A stretch of 64,000 nt of DNA from Sipunculus nudus (taxonomy: Eukaryota > Annelida > Sipuncula > Golfingiida > Sipunculidae), in assembly GCA_026874595.1 (NCBI GenBank), contig CM049316.1, forward strand, positions 33,921,339 through 33,985,338, read 5' to 3'. The notes below the pieces were generated by a model that worked only from the letters and a program-made list of their open reading frames with translations, did no database searches and was not told the DNA's origin. This document shows positions 35,960 to 48,890 of the stretch, piece after piece (within the stretch, counting starts at the first letter, position 1; every line of letters begins with the position of its first letter). Both the position numbers and the translations under genes were made by a program.

Positions 35960-36060
35960 GGGACCTATTATTCACGGAGGTTTAATTTTCGCGATAATTC
36001 CTTTTTCTCGAATATCGCGAATTTTAAACCTTGCGAACAAAAAGGGCAACCACAGTTTAT
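35960..36060 (-). repeat. Short interspersed repeat family E, copy 2
   Basis: Read on the minus strand: AAACTGTGG, TTCGCAAGG, AAATTCGCGATATTCG and TATCGCGAAAATTAAACCTC. It sits 170 bp from copy 1 in inverted orientation, so the pair could fold together. Confidence 0.5.
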
Positions 36061-36387
36061 CAAAACGGACTGGTACACATGTATAACTATTCACAATAAC
36101 GACACCTGTCATCGACGCCCGTGTTCGAGACCAGTATAAAATATGACATTTTAAAAAAATATCTGAAATGATAAAATAACAAAATTTAATTTTTCTTCAA
36201 TGGTGAGGTTCCTTCGGAACCTGTGGCTATTATGATTTTATTATCTCGTTCATTTGACAAAAATATACTAGAAAATCGTTACTATGCGTTACCACGCGAA
36301 TCTTTTTTGTTGTTCAATGAGAAAACCCAACAACCTAGCACACAGCCATTATGGTACACAATCATCAAAACTTATAACATAGCGTGC

Positions 36388-36416
36388 TTTTTTTTTTTTT
36401 TGGGGGGGGGGGGGGG
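36388..36416 (+). repeat. T14 G15 composite homopolymer
   Basis: Same T-then-G arrangement as 22286-22313. Confidence 0.9.
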
Positions 36417-38447
36417 TACATATGTCAATCATATCTTTATCTTGTATCTTCATCCCTGATACTGCAGCAGTACATCACCACCTTTAATGCTCCTGTCAGT
36501 TTAGTGAGTAAGTTGTTAAACCCCAAACTATCGGACAGAAGTGATATGCCATTCAAACCACATATAAACTACACATAAACATCTCCATATGCTCGGTGCA
36601 CTGACATTCACGCATGGGGAAAAAACTCTAAAAAATACATTCACAAACGGTTTTGCAGATGATTAACCTTACGAAATATTTGGCGGGCAGTCGCGAGTGC
36701 AGGGTACCTTCTCCTACATCAAAATTAGCAAAGCCAGGATGGGCCTGCGGTTCATTTTTGTGGAACAAAATGAGCTATTGCACCAAGGAGAAACGGTTCA
36801 AGTAGCTGATAGGCATCTGGTGTGTCATTGAAGAAGTTCAAACATAATTGCAACAGCCATTAATTCAGGTGCGCTCCTTTGGCAACAAAACACAGTAAAA
36901 ACTAAAGGGAAGTTGGGAACTTTGGACACACGGCGCGAAACATCCGTTTCAAAAGTCCAAGTAATAAAACGTGAACGCATTGGACCTATTTGGTGACGGT
37001 ATTTGCCCGATATTTCACACCAAGCCCCACTGGTTTCCGTTTACAACCTCAGGTGCGACATTTGCGGTTTTCACAGAAAGGTGAATTCGTCGTTGTCAAA
37101 ACAAGTGTTTTTTTTTATTTTCTTTCTTTTTCTGAGAGTAGTCTAACCCTGTTGAACAGATGTTGTCTAAACAGGTGTTTTCTTTATTTTTCTATTTTTT
37201 TTTTTATTTTAGTCTGATAATATTAAATTGTACAATGATTACAATACTTAGAGTTTACCTTTCACATATAGACAATAAAGTGACTGATTGTTCACAAAGC
37301 GTTTGTCAATTTTGAGTGTGGTATAAAAAACATAACAAAGTTATTTAAAGTAATTAAAAAATCGTCATACGTTACTTCATATATTTCATGTCTCTCAGCG
37401 TTTTATAACAAAATTGCATGCAAATTGTCGAAAATACGTAAAACGCTTGTAAAAGAACTTGGCAAAACAACTTCTTTTATGCTTAATGGGTGGATCTCTA
37501 TGGGTCCTCGCGGTTTCCTTACCTCTATATATAGACACTACTGAACGCCAAAGTCTGTTCCGTATGAAGCGTGGCTGGAATTAGAAATTATAACAATTTA
37601 TATATAATCTATGTAAAATAACCAAAGTAAATATAAAAAATAATGACAATGGATAAAAATAAATAGAAAAGTACTTTTTCTTCCTAAGATGTACAATCAA
37701 ATAATGGTTGAACCCTGGAACCGGAAAATACACGAGTGTATAGCTATATTGGTCGCGGTCTATAACTAATAAAAACTTATATAAGTTAAACGTCCCGGGA
37801 GGCCCTAAGTGTGCACTCAGTCACCCCACAGACTATACCTCCCTGCAGCTGTTAATTTCACCAGGTGCTGATGAAAACATTCCTGGAATGAAGCCCTTTA
37901 ATCTCTTCCTTCCAGGTGTAGCTGAAATGATGAGGTCCAGGTATTAAGGCATCTCGGGTGTTATACTTCTTGAACCCGATGCCCCGACAGAAAAAAACCT
38001 GTGGAAAACTGGTGGTCAAATTTGTCCTGTGAAGCTGTTAGGAGAGCCCTCGGAATCCTTGCATATTATTTACGTGTTATATTTCAGGGAAGACCCAGGT
38101 TTGTGAAATAAACTATCACAAGAATGCGTCTGCATGCATGGGGAGTAGACCTATATGAGTTTAAAAAAAGTTACGTGTCTCTGCTAATTTTGATTTAACA
38201 TCACCCAAATAACTTACAATGGGAGGTCCTCTTAAGAACTTTTGATTGAATTTTTTTATATAGTTAATCCTGTTTCTTTTTGTTTTCCTCCAAAGCTATA
38301 ACTTTTTTCTTGTGTAATATATTAAAAAATAAGCCAAAAAACGCAGATCCTACCGCACAAGAAATTCTTTTTGTTTATATCTACTTGTTTACAATATGTG
38401 GGGCAGCCAAAATAACTCCAAGGACAGCTGAAAGAGGACCAAATTAA
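36417..38447. other. Unannotated stretch
   Basis: No repeat relative recognised. 37800-38060 is somewhat more GC-rich, with an intron-end-like CTTCCTTCCAGGTG near 37907, but no exon frame is supported. Confidence 0.35.
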
Positions 38448-38740
38448 AGATGTTTAGCAAAGGGCATTTTGGAACTACATGTAGTGACCTTTCAACTTCG
38501 GCGCAAGCGCAATTAACCACCTTAAGTTACCTGGATTGTCAACACTAGCGCATGTACCGAGTTTACAACTAGCGTTATAGGAACGTATCTTACCTGGAGT
38601 TACCTTCAATTCATTAACACGTACACAGGGTAAGGCAGAAATCACATAAATTCTACAGATAAGGTAAGGGAATAGCTGGCTTAAAAAAAAACAAGGAAAT
38701 CTTTCTTTAATTAGATATGTACATTACGTTTACATTTAAT
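38448..38740 (+). repeat. Interspersed repeat family C, copy 2
   Basis: Contains GTTTAGCAAAGGGCA, TAGTGACCTTTCAACTTC, ACGTACACAGGGTAAGGCAG and CTTTAATTAGATATGTACAT, matching 7401-7640 and, inverted, 10385-10455. Confidence 0.6.
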
Positions 38741-39525
38741 ACCTTCTATGTAACGGCCATGAGTCAAGCATCATAACATTTTTATTCTTTTATAAACTTT
38801 AATGTTATATATGTATTCGATAAAATGTAGTGTCATATCCAATCTGTATCATGTAGGTTTTATTATATTGTTTCACATGTGTAACCACGTGGTCCCATGA
38901 CCCTACTGAAACAGAGCACATAAGCTGCATGAATATACGCTATCCTGCATGGTATAACATGTTTGAAAATAAAAAAAAAAGATTCAGGGAGGAGCATAGC
39001 TCATGGGCAAACTGAAAAACATTTATCCTGGAAAAGTTAGCAATAATTATGTGATTGTCCATACATGATCGACAGTTTATTTGTTTATAGATTTAAGTTA
39101 ACCTTTATTTATTTTACATGGATTGTACAAATAGTTATTATAACTTATCGAGGCGCTCTCCATAACTCCCCCCCCCCCTTTTTTTTAGCTGTAACATTTC
39201 TCATTTATTTATTTTCTCAGTTATTCGTGAGTAATTTACATTTTTCAGGTATATTTTTTATTACATAGCAATTGAATTACTTAGTTATCTATACAGTTTA
39301 TTACTTTCTATTTCATAAGTTGAGAATATTAATGGACAGGACTGTGATCTGGTCCATTAATTAAGATAGCTTCCAAATATTTCTATACAGAGAGAGGCGG
39401 TCTTTTCGTCAACGAAAACGTTTTGACAACGTAATGCAAAGACATTCAAGAGAATAGCAGTTGAGCAACTCAAAATGTCCTCTATAAATTGCATATTTAA
39501 AAATTGTCTCAGTATAGGGGGGGAA
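38741..39525. other. Unannotated stretch
   Basis: AT-rich with a C11T8-type homopolymer near 39168-39186. Nothing else recognised. Confidence 0.35.
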
Positions 39526-39730
39526 CACCAGAAGCGGATCCGGGGAGGGGTCCAGGGGGTTCGGACCCCCCCCCCCCTTTTTTTATCCGCTTCAAGCTTT
39601 TTTAAGGGTTTCAGACAAAATTTTGCGGCCTGGACCCCCCTTTTCCGGAACTGCTGATCTTTTTTTAGGTTTTTATTAGTCCTCCTTGGTTAATTGGACC
39701 CCCTTTTCCTAAATCCTGGATCCGCTCCTG
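39526..39730. mobile_element. Short G/C-run-rich inverted-repeat element, family F
   Basis: Left end CAGAAGCGGATCC and right end GGATCCGCTCCTGG are near mirror images around ~205 bp. The interior holds GGTCCAGGGGGTTCGGACC, a C run of about 14, GGCCTGGACCCCCC and TTGGACCCCC. Related but decayed sequence occurs at 40780-40960, 43455-43600 and 58165-58345. No frame of its own. Confidence 0.6.
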
Positions 39731-40355
39731 GACATCCCCTCCAGTATTCCCCCCGTATTCGTGTAATAACCTTTACAAAAAAAACTTGGCTATAGATTTT
39801 ATTCTTATGGGTGAAATAAAAAACAATAATTCTTAATTTTCATAGGCTGAAAATATATTACGTAATAATAATATATATATATATATATATATATCTAATA
39901 TAAATACATATTTATAATATTTATATATACAAAACAAAAATATATGCACAATTTAAGAACTTAATTATTCTTAATACCCATCAACCGTGAACCAACCCAG
40001 TATAAACGCCCCCTGTTTTTTTGAATTTCTGGATCCGTCACTGTCTATAGAAGGTGGAGGAAACCGCAGAAAAACACAATATGACTTTTAACAAATATGG
40101 GTACAATTCTACCTTACGCTACCATTTAAACTATTTATGAAGCCATTTTTATATTGTGGCCTTAAAGTCTTATTGCAGTAATTACGCCTGGTACATTTGT
40201 TGTCAGTTCAGCAACGGGTAAAACAACTTCAAACAAACTGTCAGAGCCTTCGTTAAAAAGAAAAGGAGTTTATGATAATTGGGATTCATATCCCCAGATA
40301 TATACGAAAACTGTGTAACTATAGACCACACACACCCTATATATACATATATACA
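39731..40355. other. Spacer with a (TA)n tract
   Basis: TA repeat at 39870-39894; otherwise AT-rich and unrecognised. Confidence 0.4.
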
Positions 40356-41287
40356 CTAGCTGATAAACCCGGTATACCGGGCGTTTTACCGGGGTTTGGG
40401 AGATATATTTACTGAGCTATTGGATGTTGGCTAATTTTTATATTATAAAAGTTAAAAGAAAATATAGATTTTTAGTGGGATACTCTCGGAATACGATATG
40501 TACAAATATTTTTTACTGTTATTTTGTGGCGCTGTGCTGGTGACAAAAATCATACCCGGTATGTTTACCTTGTCAGTGATGGTTTACATTGCGAACCGGA
40601 ATGAGACGCGGAGGCATACAGTGTTTTGTTGATATTTGACTGGTTTCTATCGTTGGAAGTATAAAGAACAGGTTGATGTGAGGCACACAAAAAAGATTAA
40701 TTAAATGTACGTTGCAAGGAAACTGTTCCTAAAAAGAAACAGAAATATGCATAAATCGTAAGTAGAAGAAGCGGACCCAGCGGGTCTCAATGCAGTGGGT
40801 CCGTATCCCATTTCCGCCAATTCATCCTTTTTTTCATCGTATCAGACAAATTTTGAGGCCTTAAACCCCGCCACCACCCAACCCAACCCCACCCCAGCCC
40901 TGTTCCTGAAATTGGGACCTTGAATTAGGTTTTGTCATTAATCCTACTGGGTTGAACTCTTTCTCTTTTACTGACCACGCACGTGGGTCAAATCCCTCAT
41001 TGAAAGCAAGCGTTATTCATATGAACAATAGTCCTTAGTGTTAGAGGTAAAGTGACCACGATGCACGCATTCCGGTGATTGCCGAAGGCAGTTCGGCTGT
41101 GCTCGGTAAAAAAACGGAAAAATCACTCAAAATTATATGCATATTAAAAATTATTTATTTTCATATCGCCTATGTCACTGCGGGGATAATAACCTTTAAT
41201 ATGATGTATGGCACAATATTGTACACAACGCGGTTTAAGAGAACATTGCGCACAAACGTGAACCGAATTCCTTTTTTAAGTATTAGA
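40356..41287 (-). mobile_element. Non-autonomous Helitron-like element, family G copy 1
   Basis: Read on the minus strand, it starts TCTAATACTT directly after a host A and ends CAGCTAG followed by a host T. A perfect 14-bp palindrome, CCCGGTATACCGGG (40368-40381), lies 8 nt before CTAG. A 5' TC, a 3' CTRR and a hairpin just upstream, inserted between A and T without target duplication, are the terminal features of Helitrons. The 932 bp carry no Rep/helicase frame. A diverged copy lies at 43035-43988. A family F-like G/C segment is nested at about 40780-40960. Helitron assignment rests on the ends only. Confidence 0.6.
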
Positions 41288-41333
41288 TATATATACATAA
41301 ATATTAATATATATTAATATATATAAATATATT

Positions 41334-41734
41334 TGTGGTGTGCCAATTAATCGATTATATCGATGATTGGTCGTTTTATTTCATTATCGATTGCATTTTT
41401 GCATAATTGATCACAGACGATGATGTATGTACATCCAAAGAAGTCATATTAACCTAAAGTCTAATTTTGTCAGAGATATACAAAAACTACGGGCCAGTAA
41501 CAGCGAACAGCATCAACGTTTATCCTTGTGCAACGAATAGGTATACCGACCCGGCCGTTTCCTTGATCTTTCAGCGTGTTGTACAATTTAGACTGAATTT
41601 ACTAGGTACATATTTTATGTATAATCATATACAGCAAATTCCTAGGTAATATTGATGGTACATAAAATAATAGATTAGTAATCGATCATCGGTCGTTTTT
41701 CAATCATCGAATATGATTTATCAACCGATTCCTA

Positions 41735-41740
<6 letters not shown>
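41334..41740 (+). mobile_element. Degenerate hAT-type MITE, copy 2
   Basis: The right end, CGAATATGATTTATCAACCG then ATTCCTACCAATA, aligns with the right end of the element at 49261-49658 (CGATTATGAAAAAGGAACCG then ACTCCCATCACTA). The left end GTGTGCCAATTAATCGAT resembles its left end. Internal ATCGAT and GATCATCGGTCG words are shared. The ends are decayed and the flanks are TA-rich, so no duplication can be called. Confidence 0.45.
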
Positions 41741-41774
<34 letters not shown>

Positions 41775-41864
41775 ATAAACGTTTGTTGGCCTCAAGTTAA
41801 ATATGTATATGCCACATACAATTTTTGATGAATACATGTATATACATATATATATATATATATA
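41738..41864. repeat. Two (TA)n microsatellites
   Basis: TA repeats at 41738-41771 and 41847-41864. Confidence 0.95.
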
Positions 41865-43034
41865 ATTTTATTTAATTAATTTTACATACTTTCATTTAAC
41901 ACCAAGCAAAACATATACATAATGTATTTATTAACAAACTTGAATATCCTCAGAACTTTTATATTCCGAAAATGCAAACAAAGAAAAAAAAGCGTTATGT
42001 TCAATACGTATCGGGTATGGACTTAATGAATATTATACCGGTATCAGCCGACCAGTGTCAAGTCCTGGTCATTACCCATACAGCTCTGAATGCGCCTGCT
42101 TTATAGGGATGATTGGTAAACGTAACGCATGTAAGCCACCGGTTTACCTGGGGCGTTGTAAGCCCGGCTTTAGAGTACAGGCATGTCAACTGTATAATTT
42201 CTGGCAAGTCTGACATTTATTTGTCAATTGGAAAAACATCTGACACGGGGCACTTATTGACTTATCATTTATTAAGCTGCGTGCAACCCCTGGAGTTGGA
42301 TTTAATTATTTATCCAATTATACCGGTCACCTAAATATTACAACTGATCACCAACCGCAGTGGATGTAAGGAAAATGAATTCCTCGCCTGGGTCAACCCG
42401 GTGCAGTGTAAATGTTTCATTAAGGGTACATGTCACGTGTCAAGCTGTCATATGATTCTACTTTGCAAACAGAAATCCACCCCGTAAAGCGCGCCATGCC
42501 ATCCCACCGGACAATGAATGACACAGTATGTGTCACAAGGTCTTAAAAATTAGGAATATAAAGATAGCGTGCCCGGATTATGGATATGGGTTAATATAAG
42601 GATCCTGAATAATGCCATTATCGTTCAGACTTGTGTCAACATAAAATCCCAGGCACGGGAATAGTTTAACTCATGATATAAATCCACTAGGCCTAACGGG
42701 GGTTGAGATATACAAAGAAGTCGCTCGCGACAATTTGCCTACTTCGGCGAACTACATGCCTCGTGTAACACTAATCTTTGCTTGTTACATGGACCTAAGC
42801 ATTCCGTTCATTTGTCCTCCTTCGCAACCCCTAAGCGTCACACATTGACGTATTTGATTATCAATGCTTTTCGGAGAATTGTGAAAATACCGATTGCTCA
42901 ACTGTACTGAGACACCTGCTCAATGAATGGAGTACAGTAATAGAATTCTTGTATTTGTGTGTGAAAGTTATGACAAATTGTCATGATGGTAATACACTTT
43001 TGTGTTATAATACACAAATAGAGAATATAATACA
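41865..43034. other. Unannotated stretch
   Basis: No repeat relative or exon recognised. Confidence 0.4.
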
Positions 43035-43988
43035 CTATAGCTGATAAACCCGTAATACCGGGCTGGGGAGATGAAATAACTAATATGAGTAATGTTGGCT
43101 CCGTTTTTAATTATAAAGTTACGAGAAAAAATAGATTTTCAGTGGGATAATGTCATAATAAGATATGAACAATTTTTGGCACTTATTTTGTGGCGCTGCG
43201 GTTACGGCACGAAATTCATATACCGGTATGTTTACCTTGAAGACCTGGTGAGTGATGGTGTTTACATGTGCGAACCGGAATGGGACGTGGGAGCGTTCAG
43301 GTTTTCGATGATCTTTGCCTGGTTACTGTTGTAGGACGTATAAAGAATTGGTTCATGTGAGGTGGACATGAACGATGAGTTTAATAAGTTTTAAGGCAGG
43401 AAACTATTCCTGAAGAATGATACGGAAATATCCAAAATTTGTTAGTAACAGAAGCCGACCCAAGTGAAGTCGGAATCGATTTTAATCGTATCAGACCTAT
43501 TTTGAGTCCTGGGAACCCCGCCCCAACGCCACCTCTTTTCCGGGAATGGGGACCTTGTATTTACCCCCCCCCCCCCCGGGTTGAACCCCTTCTTTTCATA
43601 AAGCGAGAGTTTTTTTCACATTTACTGACCACGCACGTGGGTCGGAGCCAAATGTCAGGGCAAACATGCTTAAATCCCTCACTGAAAGCTTGGGTTATTC
43701 ATTTGCACAATATAGTCTTTAATCTTGTGCTGCATTGAACCGCACAGACAATCCGGTCTTTGCCGAAGGCAGTTCGACTGTTTTCGGTGAAAACCTCCAT
43801 ACAGCTCATAAAAAATGCAAAAATCACTCAAAATGATGTGTGGATTAAAAATTATTCATTCTCATAACGGCGAGGACACTGCAGGAACAATAAACTTTAA
43901 AATGAGGTATCGCTCAGTTTAGTACTCAACGCGATAAAAGAGAACATTGCGAACAAAGGTGGATCGAATTCCTTTTATAAGTATTAGA
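43035..43988 (-). mobile_element. Non-autonomous Helitron-like element, family G copy 2
   Basis: Collinear with copy 1 across its whole length, in the same orientation and 2.7 kb away. Shared blocks include AATGTTGGCT, ATTTTGTGGCGCTG, ACCGGAATG, ACCACGCACGTGGGTC, GCCGAAGGCAGTTCG and GAGAACATTGCG. The CTAG end has decayed to CTATAG and the hairpin to CCCGTAATACCGGG. It carries extra sequence near 43640-43670. There is no target duplication. Confidence 0.6.
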
Positions 43989-44029
43989 ATGTGGTAGATT
44001 AAATTAATGAAGACGCACGCAGAGATACA

Positions 44030-44031
<2 letters not shown>

Positions 44032-44085
<54 letters not shown>
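44032..44085. repeat. (TA)n microsatellite
   Basis: About 27 TA units, 43 bp past the end of the Helitron-like copy. Confidence 0.97.
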
Positions 44086-44088
<3 letters not shown>

Positions 44089-44147
44089 CACTGACAAATT
44101 ATGACACATGCACGTACTTTTCTTTATCAAAAGCGGTAAACATTCAG

Positions 44148-44151
<4 letters not shown>

Positions 44152-44200
<49 letters not shown>
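44152..44200 (+). repeat. (GA)n microsatellite
   Basis: About 24 GA units. Confidence 0.97.
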
Positions 44201-44205
<5 letters not shown>

Positions 44206-46562
44206 TTTGAAAAAAAGATAAATTGTCCGGATAATACACAATTTACCTAAGTTTATAATTTACATTTATATAAAATTCGTCTATGATTTTTTATTTCAAA
44301 GTAATGCTTGTTTTCTCTGTGTAATATGGAAACCTTTTTTCTAGTCTAGCACAACTTTTTGATTTTAGCACAGCTATTGATTTTAGAATAAATTTGAGAT
44401 TTCTGTTTCAAAAGAAAATAATTGAATTAAACATGAAAGAAACATGGTGGGGAAAAGGCAGACAATTTTAATTTAATATGAGCCTACGAAAAGTTAATTT
44501 ATAAAAATAATGCACTCTTTTCAAATTTGATATATTAAACTATCATAAGAAAAAATTTTATCAAGACTGTACCATTAGAAATGAATAATTTTGCAGGGAT
44601 GCTGCTTTTACATAGTTTGACACAGGACATGAACATTCCATGAATGGATATTATCAGTATAATTTCACTGCAAGTGTATAATAACACTGCAAGATTTCAC
44701 GTACTTCATGTTTGATGTACTTGCAAAATTGATATTTGGTCGCAACAAACAAATGCTGATTTTCTACTCAAGTTTGGAAATGTTTTCCATTTGAAAAAAA
44801 AAATTGATACGATCAGATGTTTGAAGGAGAGGTCAAGGTCATCTGAAAGGTCATGGTACTTAGTGTTATGTTTATAAGCCCGCTAAAGACACTCTGAAAA
44901 GATGACAGACATGTATACTGATCATCGTGGGGCATGTTAATACTTCGTATATAATGCCTTAACTGGTACCCCCGCCATGCTTCATACTTTTAGCACGTGG
45001 CTTCTAGTGGCCATATTTTTATGATCCGGGGAATTTGTCCTATTGAGCACATACGGACACATGCATTCATGACGATATGGGAGCAAATGGGAGGCCAAGT
45101 AAACAATACAAACCCTGTCACTGCATTTATAAATGAACACAGGGGGTCCCTTCCTTGGCTTTATCTGTGAGAGTCAACATGAACACCTGCGGAGGAGGGC
45201 CAATTATAACCAAGACGAAAACAGAAAATACCAAACAGAATAAAATGTCAATTATATTTCCTTGGTATGATTGTTTATATACTTTAAATGTGAGGTGCTT
45301 ATTAAAAGAGAGACAGACACACACGTTGAGTTGAAATATATACATGTATAAAAATTTTACTATTGTGAATCTCTCTCTCTCTCCCTCTCTCTCTCACATA
45401 TGAGATTTTAAAAAGTTTAACAAGTTCATCGGGTTTCCAACACCAGGGTATGGCACAGGACTTAGAATCAAACCAACAAGAGCGGAGTGTCGCAGAATGC
45501 GGTACCACGCTCTCCTTAATAGTCTGAGTACAATTCTTGGCTCTGTGCCAGCCCTGGTCGTGAAACCCGCAGAATTTTGTTATACAAAGCTGCATTTCAA
45601 ACGAAGGAGGACTGGAACGACTGTAATAATCAACAGATGGGTGAAGGTTGTATGGAGAATACTGGTGTTCAAGTTTTCAAATTAATGAGGAAAGAATACT
45701 TGATGTCTTCTCTAATTTTACTGTTTTTTTTCTGTTAGGATTATTTAAGTTTAGTGTATTGAATTTATAAAGCGCCACAATAAAACATGTACGACATGTA
45801 TGATACTTATACTTGCGCTGTAACTATACATTTACTATGAGATTAATTTACAAGATTCTAAAACGAATAATACTAAATTTAACCAAATTATAATAAGCTC
45901 ATGACCTGATTAAAAGAGAGACTGAATAGACTAAAACTAAATTACATATAAAGTGATGACAATATCATTTAATATGATTGGTGTATATATTACATATGAT
46001 AGGTATTTCTAAATATAAATGTGTTTTTAACAAGATTTTAAATGCATTAATACTGTCTTGGCATTTGATGTGTTCCGGAAGTTTATACCAAACGGCTGGC
46101 GTAGCACTGGTGAAGTACCTTGACCCCCAGTTACCATACTCGGATGTTTTTCATTACCTTACCCTGAAGACCAATAATTTATTTATACATTAAACATGTA
46201 CTGTTGTGAACTTCAAATAACACCTGTTGTGTCCACTTGAAAATCAGGTTTGTTAAAGTACTTAACAATAGCGATAATGGTGTAAAAAGACAGAGGGAAA
46301 ATTGATAATCATTGTTAATCAATATCTCAACAACTGCATGCGTAATGTCAAAGCAAGAATAAACCACTTTAGATCATTTGAGCCTGCGCAAACCTTTTGC
46401 CCAGCATAGCTTGTTTTTTGTGGCTGGCTTATACTGGTATTTTGACTTCATTTGCTCTCTATTAACCGGCGTTTTTTTTTTATAGGTCTGACATGTATAT
46501 ATACTTTCTGACTCAATTGTTCCATACATGTAGGTTAAAATTGTTAACAATATCAATATTTC
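44201..46562. other. Unannotated stretch
   Basis: A short CT tract lies at 45371-45396, and AGGTCAAGGTCATCTGAAAG words at about 44830-44849. Short frames (for example 45302-45595) have no recognised motif. Confidence 0.4.
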
Positions 46563-46596
46563 TGTATATTATATATATATTATATATATATATATG

Positions 46597-46663
<67 letters not shown>
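46563..46663 (+). repeat. (TA)n(GA)n compound microsatellite
   Basis: Interrupted TA repeat to 46632, then a short TGT and about 14 GA units. Confidence 0.97.
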
Positions 46664-46668
<5 letters not shown>

Positions 46669-47351
46669 TACCACATTCACACATACCCACTTTATAAATA
46701 CTTTTATTTTATGGTGGAGCTAACTGCCTTCATGTTTTTTTTATGCGAAACCTTATAGATTATATTACCTATAATGCTTTTTTTCTTTTCAAACTTGCCG
46801 GCATAGTAAAATAAGTGTCATCCTGCTCCAGCAACCCATGTTTAATGTATCTTAAACCTTTAAATGAATCTTAAAATAGTCTTGCTATTGTTGGGACACG
46901 TGTATATAAAACTTTCATTTGTCAGACTGACAGTTTACAACATGAAAGAAACATGACAGACGAATAAATAAAAAATCGTATCGAGATATCTCTCATAACT
47001 TTAACACATATTTACTGAGGTATATTTACCTATAGTGTTACCTGAGGCTCGGAATATCACATTTCTTTATTCGATTAATTTTTTTTTAATAATTAATTTT
47101 GCGGCACCTTCACCAAAACATAAATCATTGAATATGAAATCCTTCATGGCTCACAATGATACGCACTTTGTTTCGTCTCGAGTGAATATTATGTGATATT
47201 TGCCCCTTTCGATTCAAAACGATGATGATTCCTTTAAACACCCGGAGAGACCGTGTTTATCACCCTGCCCTCAGTTCACCAGGGGCATTTATCCATCCCT
47301 CTCCACGACTCTGCTGGGTCACGCCCAATATATAAAAAAGCCGGTCTTCGA
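46664..47351. other. Unannotated stretch
   Basis: Nothing recognised. Confidence 0.35.
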
Positions 47352-47470
47352 AAATCTCCCCCGTTTACTGTGGTGGTCTTTATATTCGCGAGGCTGAAAT
47401 TTCGCGATTTTTTAATTTTGAACGTTTCGCGTAGGTTTCATTTTTGTGATTGCACCAGAATCTGTGGTAT
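47352..47470 (+). repeat. Short interspersed repeat family E, copy 3
   Basis: TTTACTGTGGTGGTCTTTAT then TTCGCGAGG, AAATTTCGCGATTTTTT and GTTTCGCGTAGG. The best preserved of the three copies in its TTCGCG words. Confidence 0.5.
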
Positions 47471-48719
47471 CAAAGTACCCCGTATTTGCATTTATTATAA
47501 AAATAAAAATAAATCCCGCAATACCTCACTCAATACCGTTATAGTCATGCTTGATGTTTTGACAAATATTATTGCATGTTTGCATGGGAAGGCTGCGATA
47601 CGATCCACATATTTGAAATTGATTTACAAGAAAAAAGAGATCAGATAACCCCCTAACCCTGACCGCTGATTTGATGATAATCTATTAGGTTTTAATATTA
47701 TTTGGTTAAACATGTAAAAGATATTAAAGATTTAAAGCTAGAATCAATATATATAAACTAAAAAATGTTAATTACATTGTTGATTATAATGATATCGAAT
47801 CACACCGTTACTAAATTGCATAACATATGCATTAAACATATAAACTTACTTAATTTTAGAAAACAAGCAGAAAATTTAAAATAATTACAAGTAAAAAAAG
47901 AAACTAATGATTGGAAGGGATGATCTGAAATTGAAGGATGAAAATGATTGAAATTAAGTTACCCAGGGGTAATTGAAAATCGGTTCCATCCTTACCCCTG
48001 TTAATCTGATTGCAAGTTCAAGTTGCAGGGGGTAATCTGAAGGGGAGGTTATTTTAATTCGCTACACCGGGATATAAAACTTTACATTATATATACATAT
48101 ACAATCTTTGTTTCTACCCAATTATGCAACTGAGCACGTTCTTCTTCCGGTCGTGACGTTGAGGGGGGGGGGGGGGGGGGGGGTCAATGCGTACACTTGC
48201 AATCGACAACACATGACATCGACGTCACGTACAGCGATTCCGTGTAACAGGTTGTTTACCAACAACACTCGTTCACACGTTGTAGATCTTTCCAGAAATA
48301 GAAATCAACATGTTTACCCAGAGGAAAAACACGCCTACCCGAGTACCACCCTCATTAGTTACTGATAAAACTGTAGTGTTTCCCTGAATACTTCGGGTCT
48401 ATTCATAGTTCAGCTCAAGCGCACTCGACTGTTTCCGTGTCAGGGAATGCTTATTAATATTTTATTTGAAGCTGCACTCCCCCTGTGTCGACAATCATAT
48501 ACATTTGTAATATCATAAATATTTCTGCTAGTTTTATATTTCGTTCTCTAAATGTCAGCGAAAAACTTCTATACATATGTACGTGATAATTAAGGAAACA
48601 TATCACGCCGACAAATGCAACCGATTCTGAACATAACTAAGTGGTGTCTTGTGCAAAAGTATAAGAATAACCAGTGATAACACATATGCACGTTTCACAT
48701 CAATGAAATATTGTTTTAA
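47471..48719. other. Unannotated stretch with a poly-G run
   Basis: A run of 21 G lies at 48163-48183. Otherwise no recognised feature. Confidence 0.4.
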
Positions 48720-48890
48720 ATGATTGCAACTTTTTGATTACGAATTGAATTTGAAATGACCAAAAATATTTGAATTGAATGGGAGTTAATATTTTTCTCC
48801 ATCAAATTTCATTGAATTGAAATTGAAGTTTCGTAAAAGTTCTTGAATTTGAAATGAATCGAATTGAAAAATTTCAGTTGACCCCAGGCC
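48720..48890 (-). repeat. Degenerate GAATTGAA-word repeat, possible hAT terminus
   Basis: Dense in TTGAATTGAA, GAAATTGAA and related words. Read on the minus strand it begins CAGGCCTGGGGTCAACTG, then TTTCAATTC. CAGGCCTGGG-type starts followed by AATTC words occur in some hAT transposons, but the other end was not found. Confidence 0.35.
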
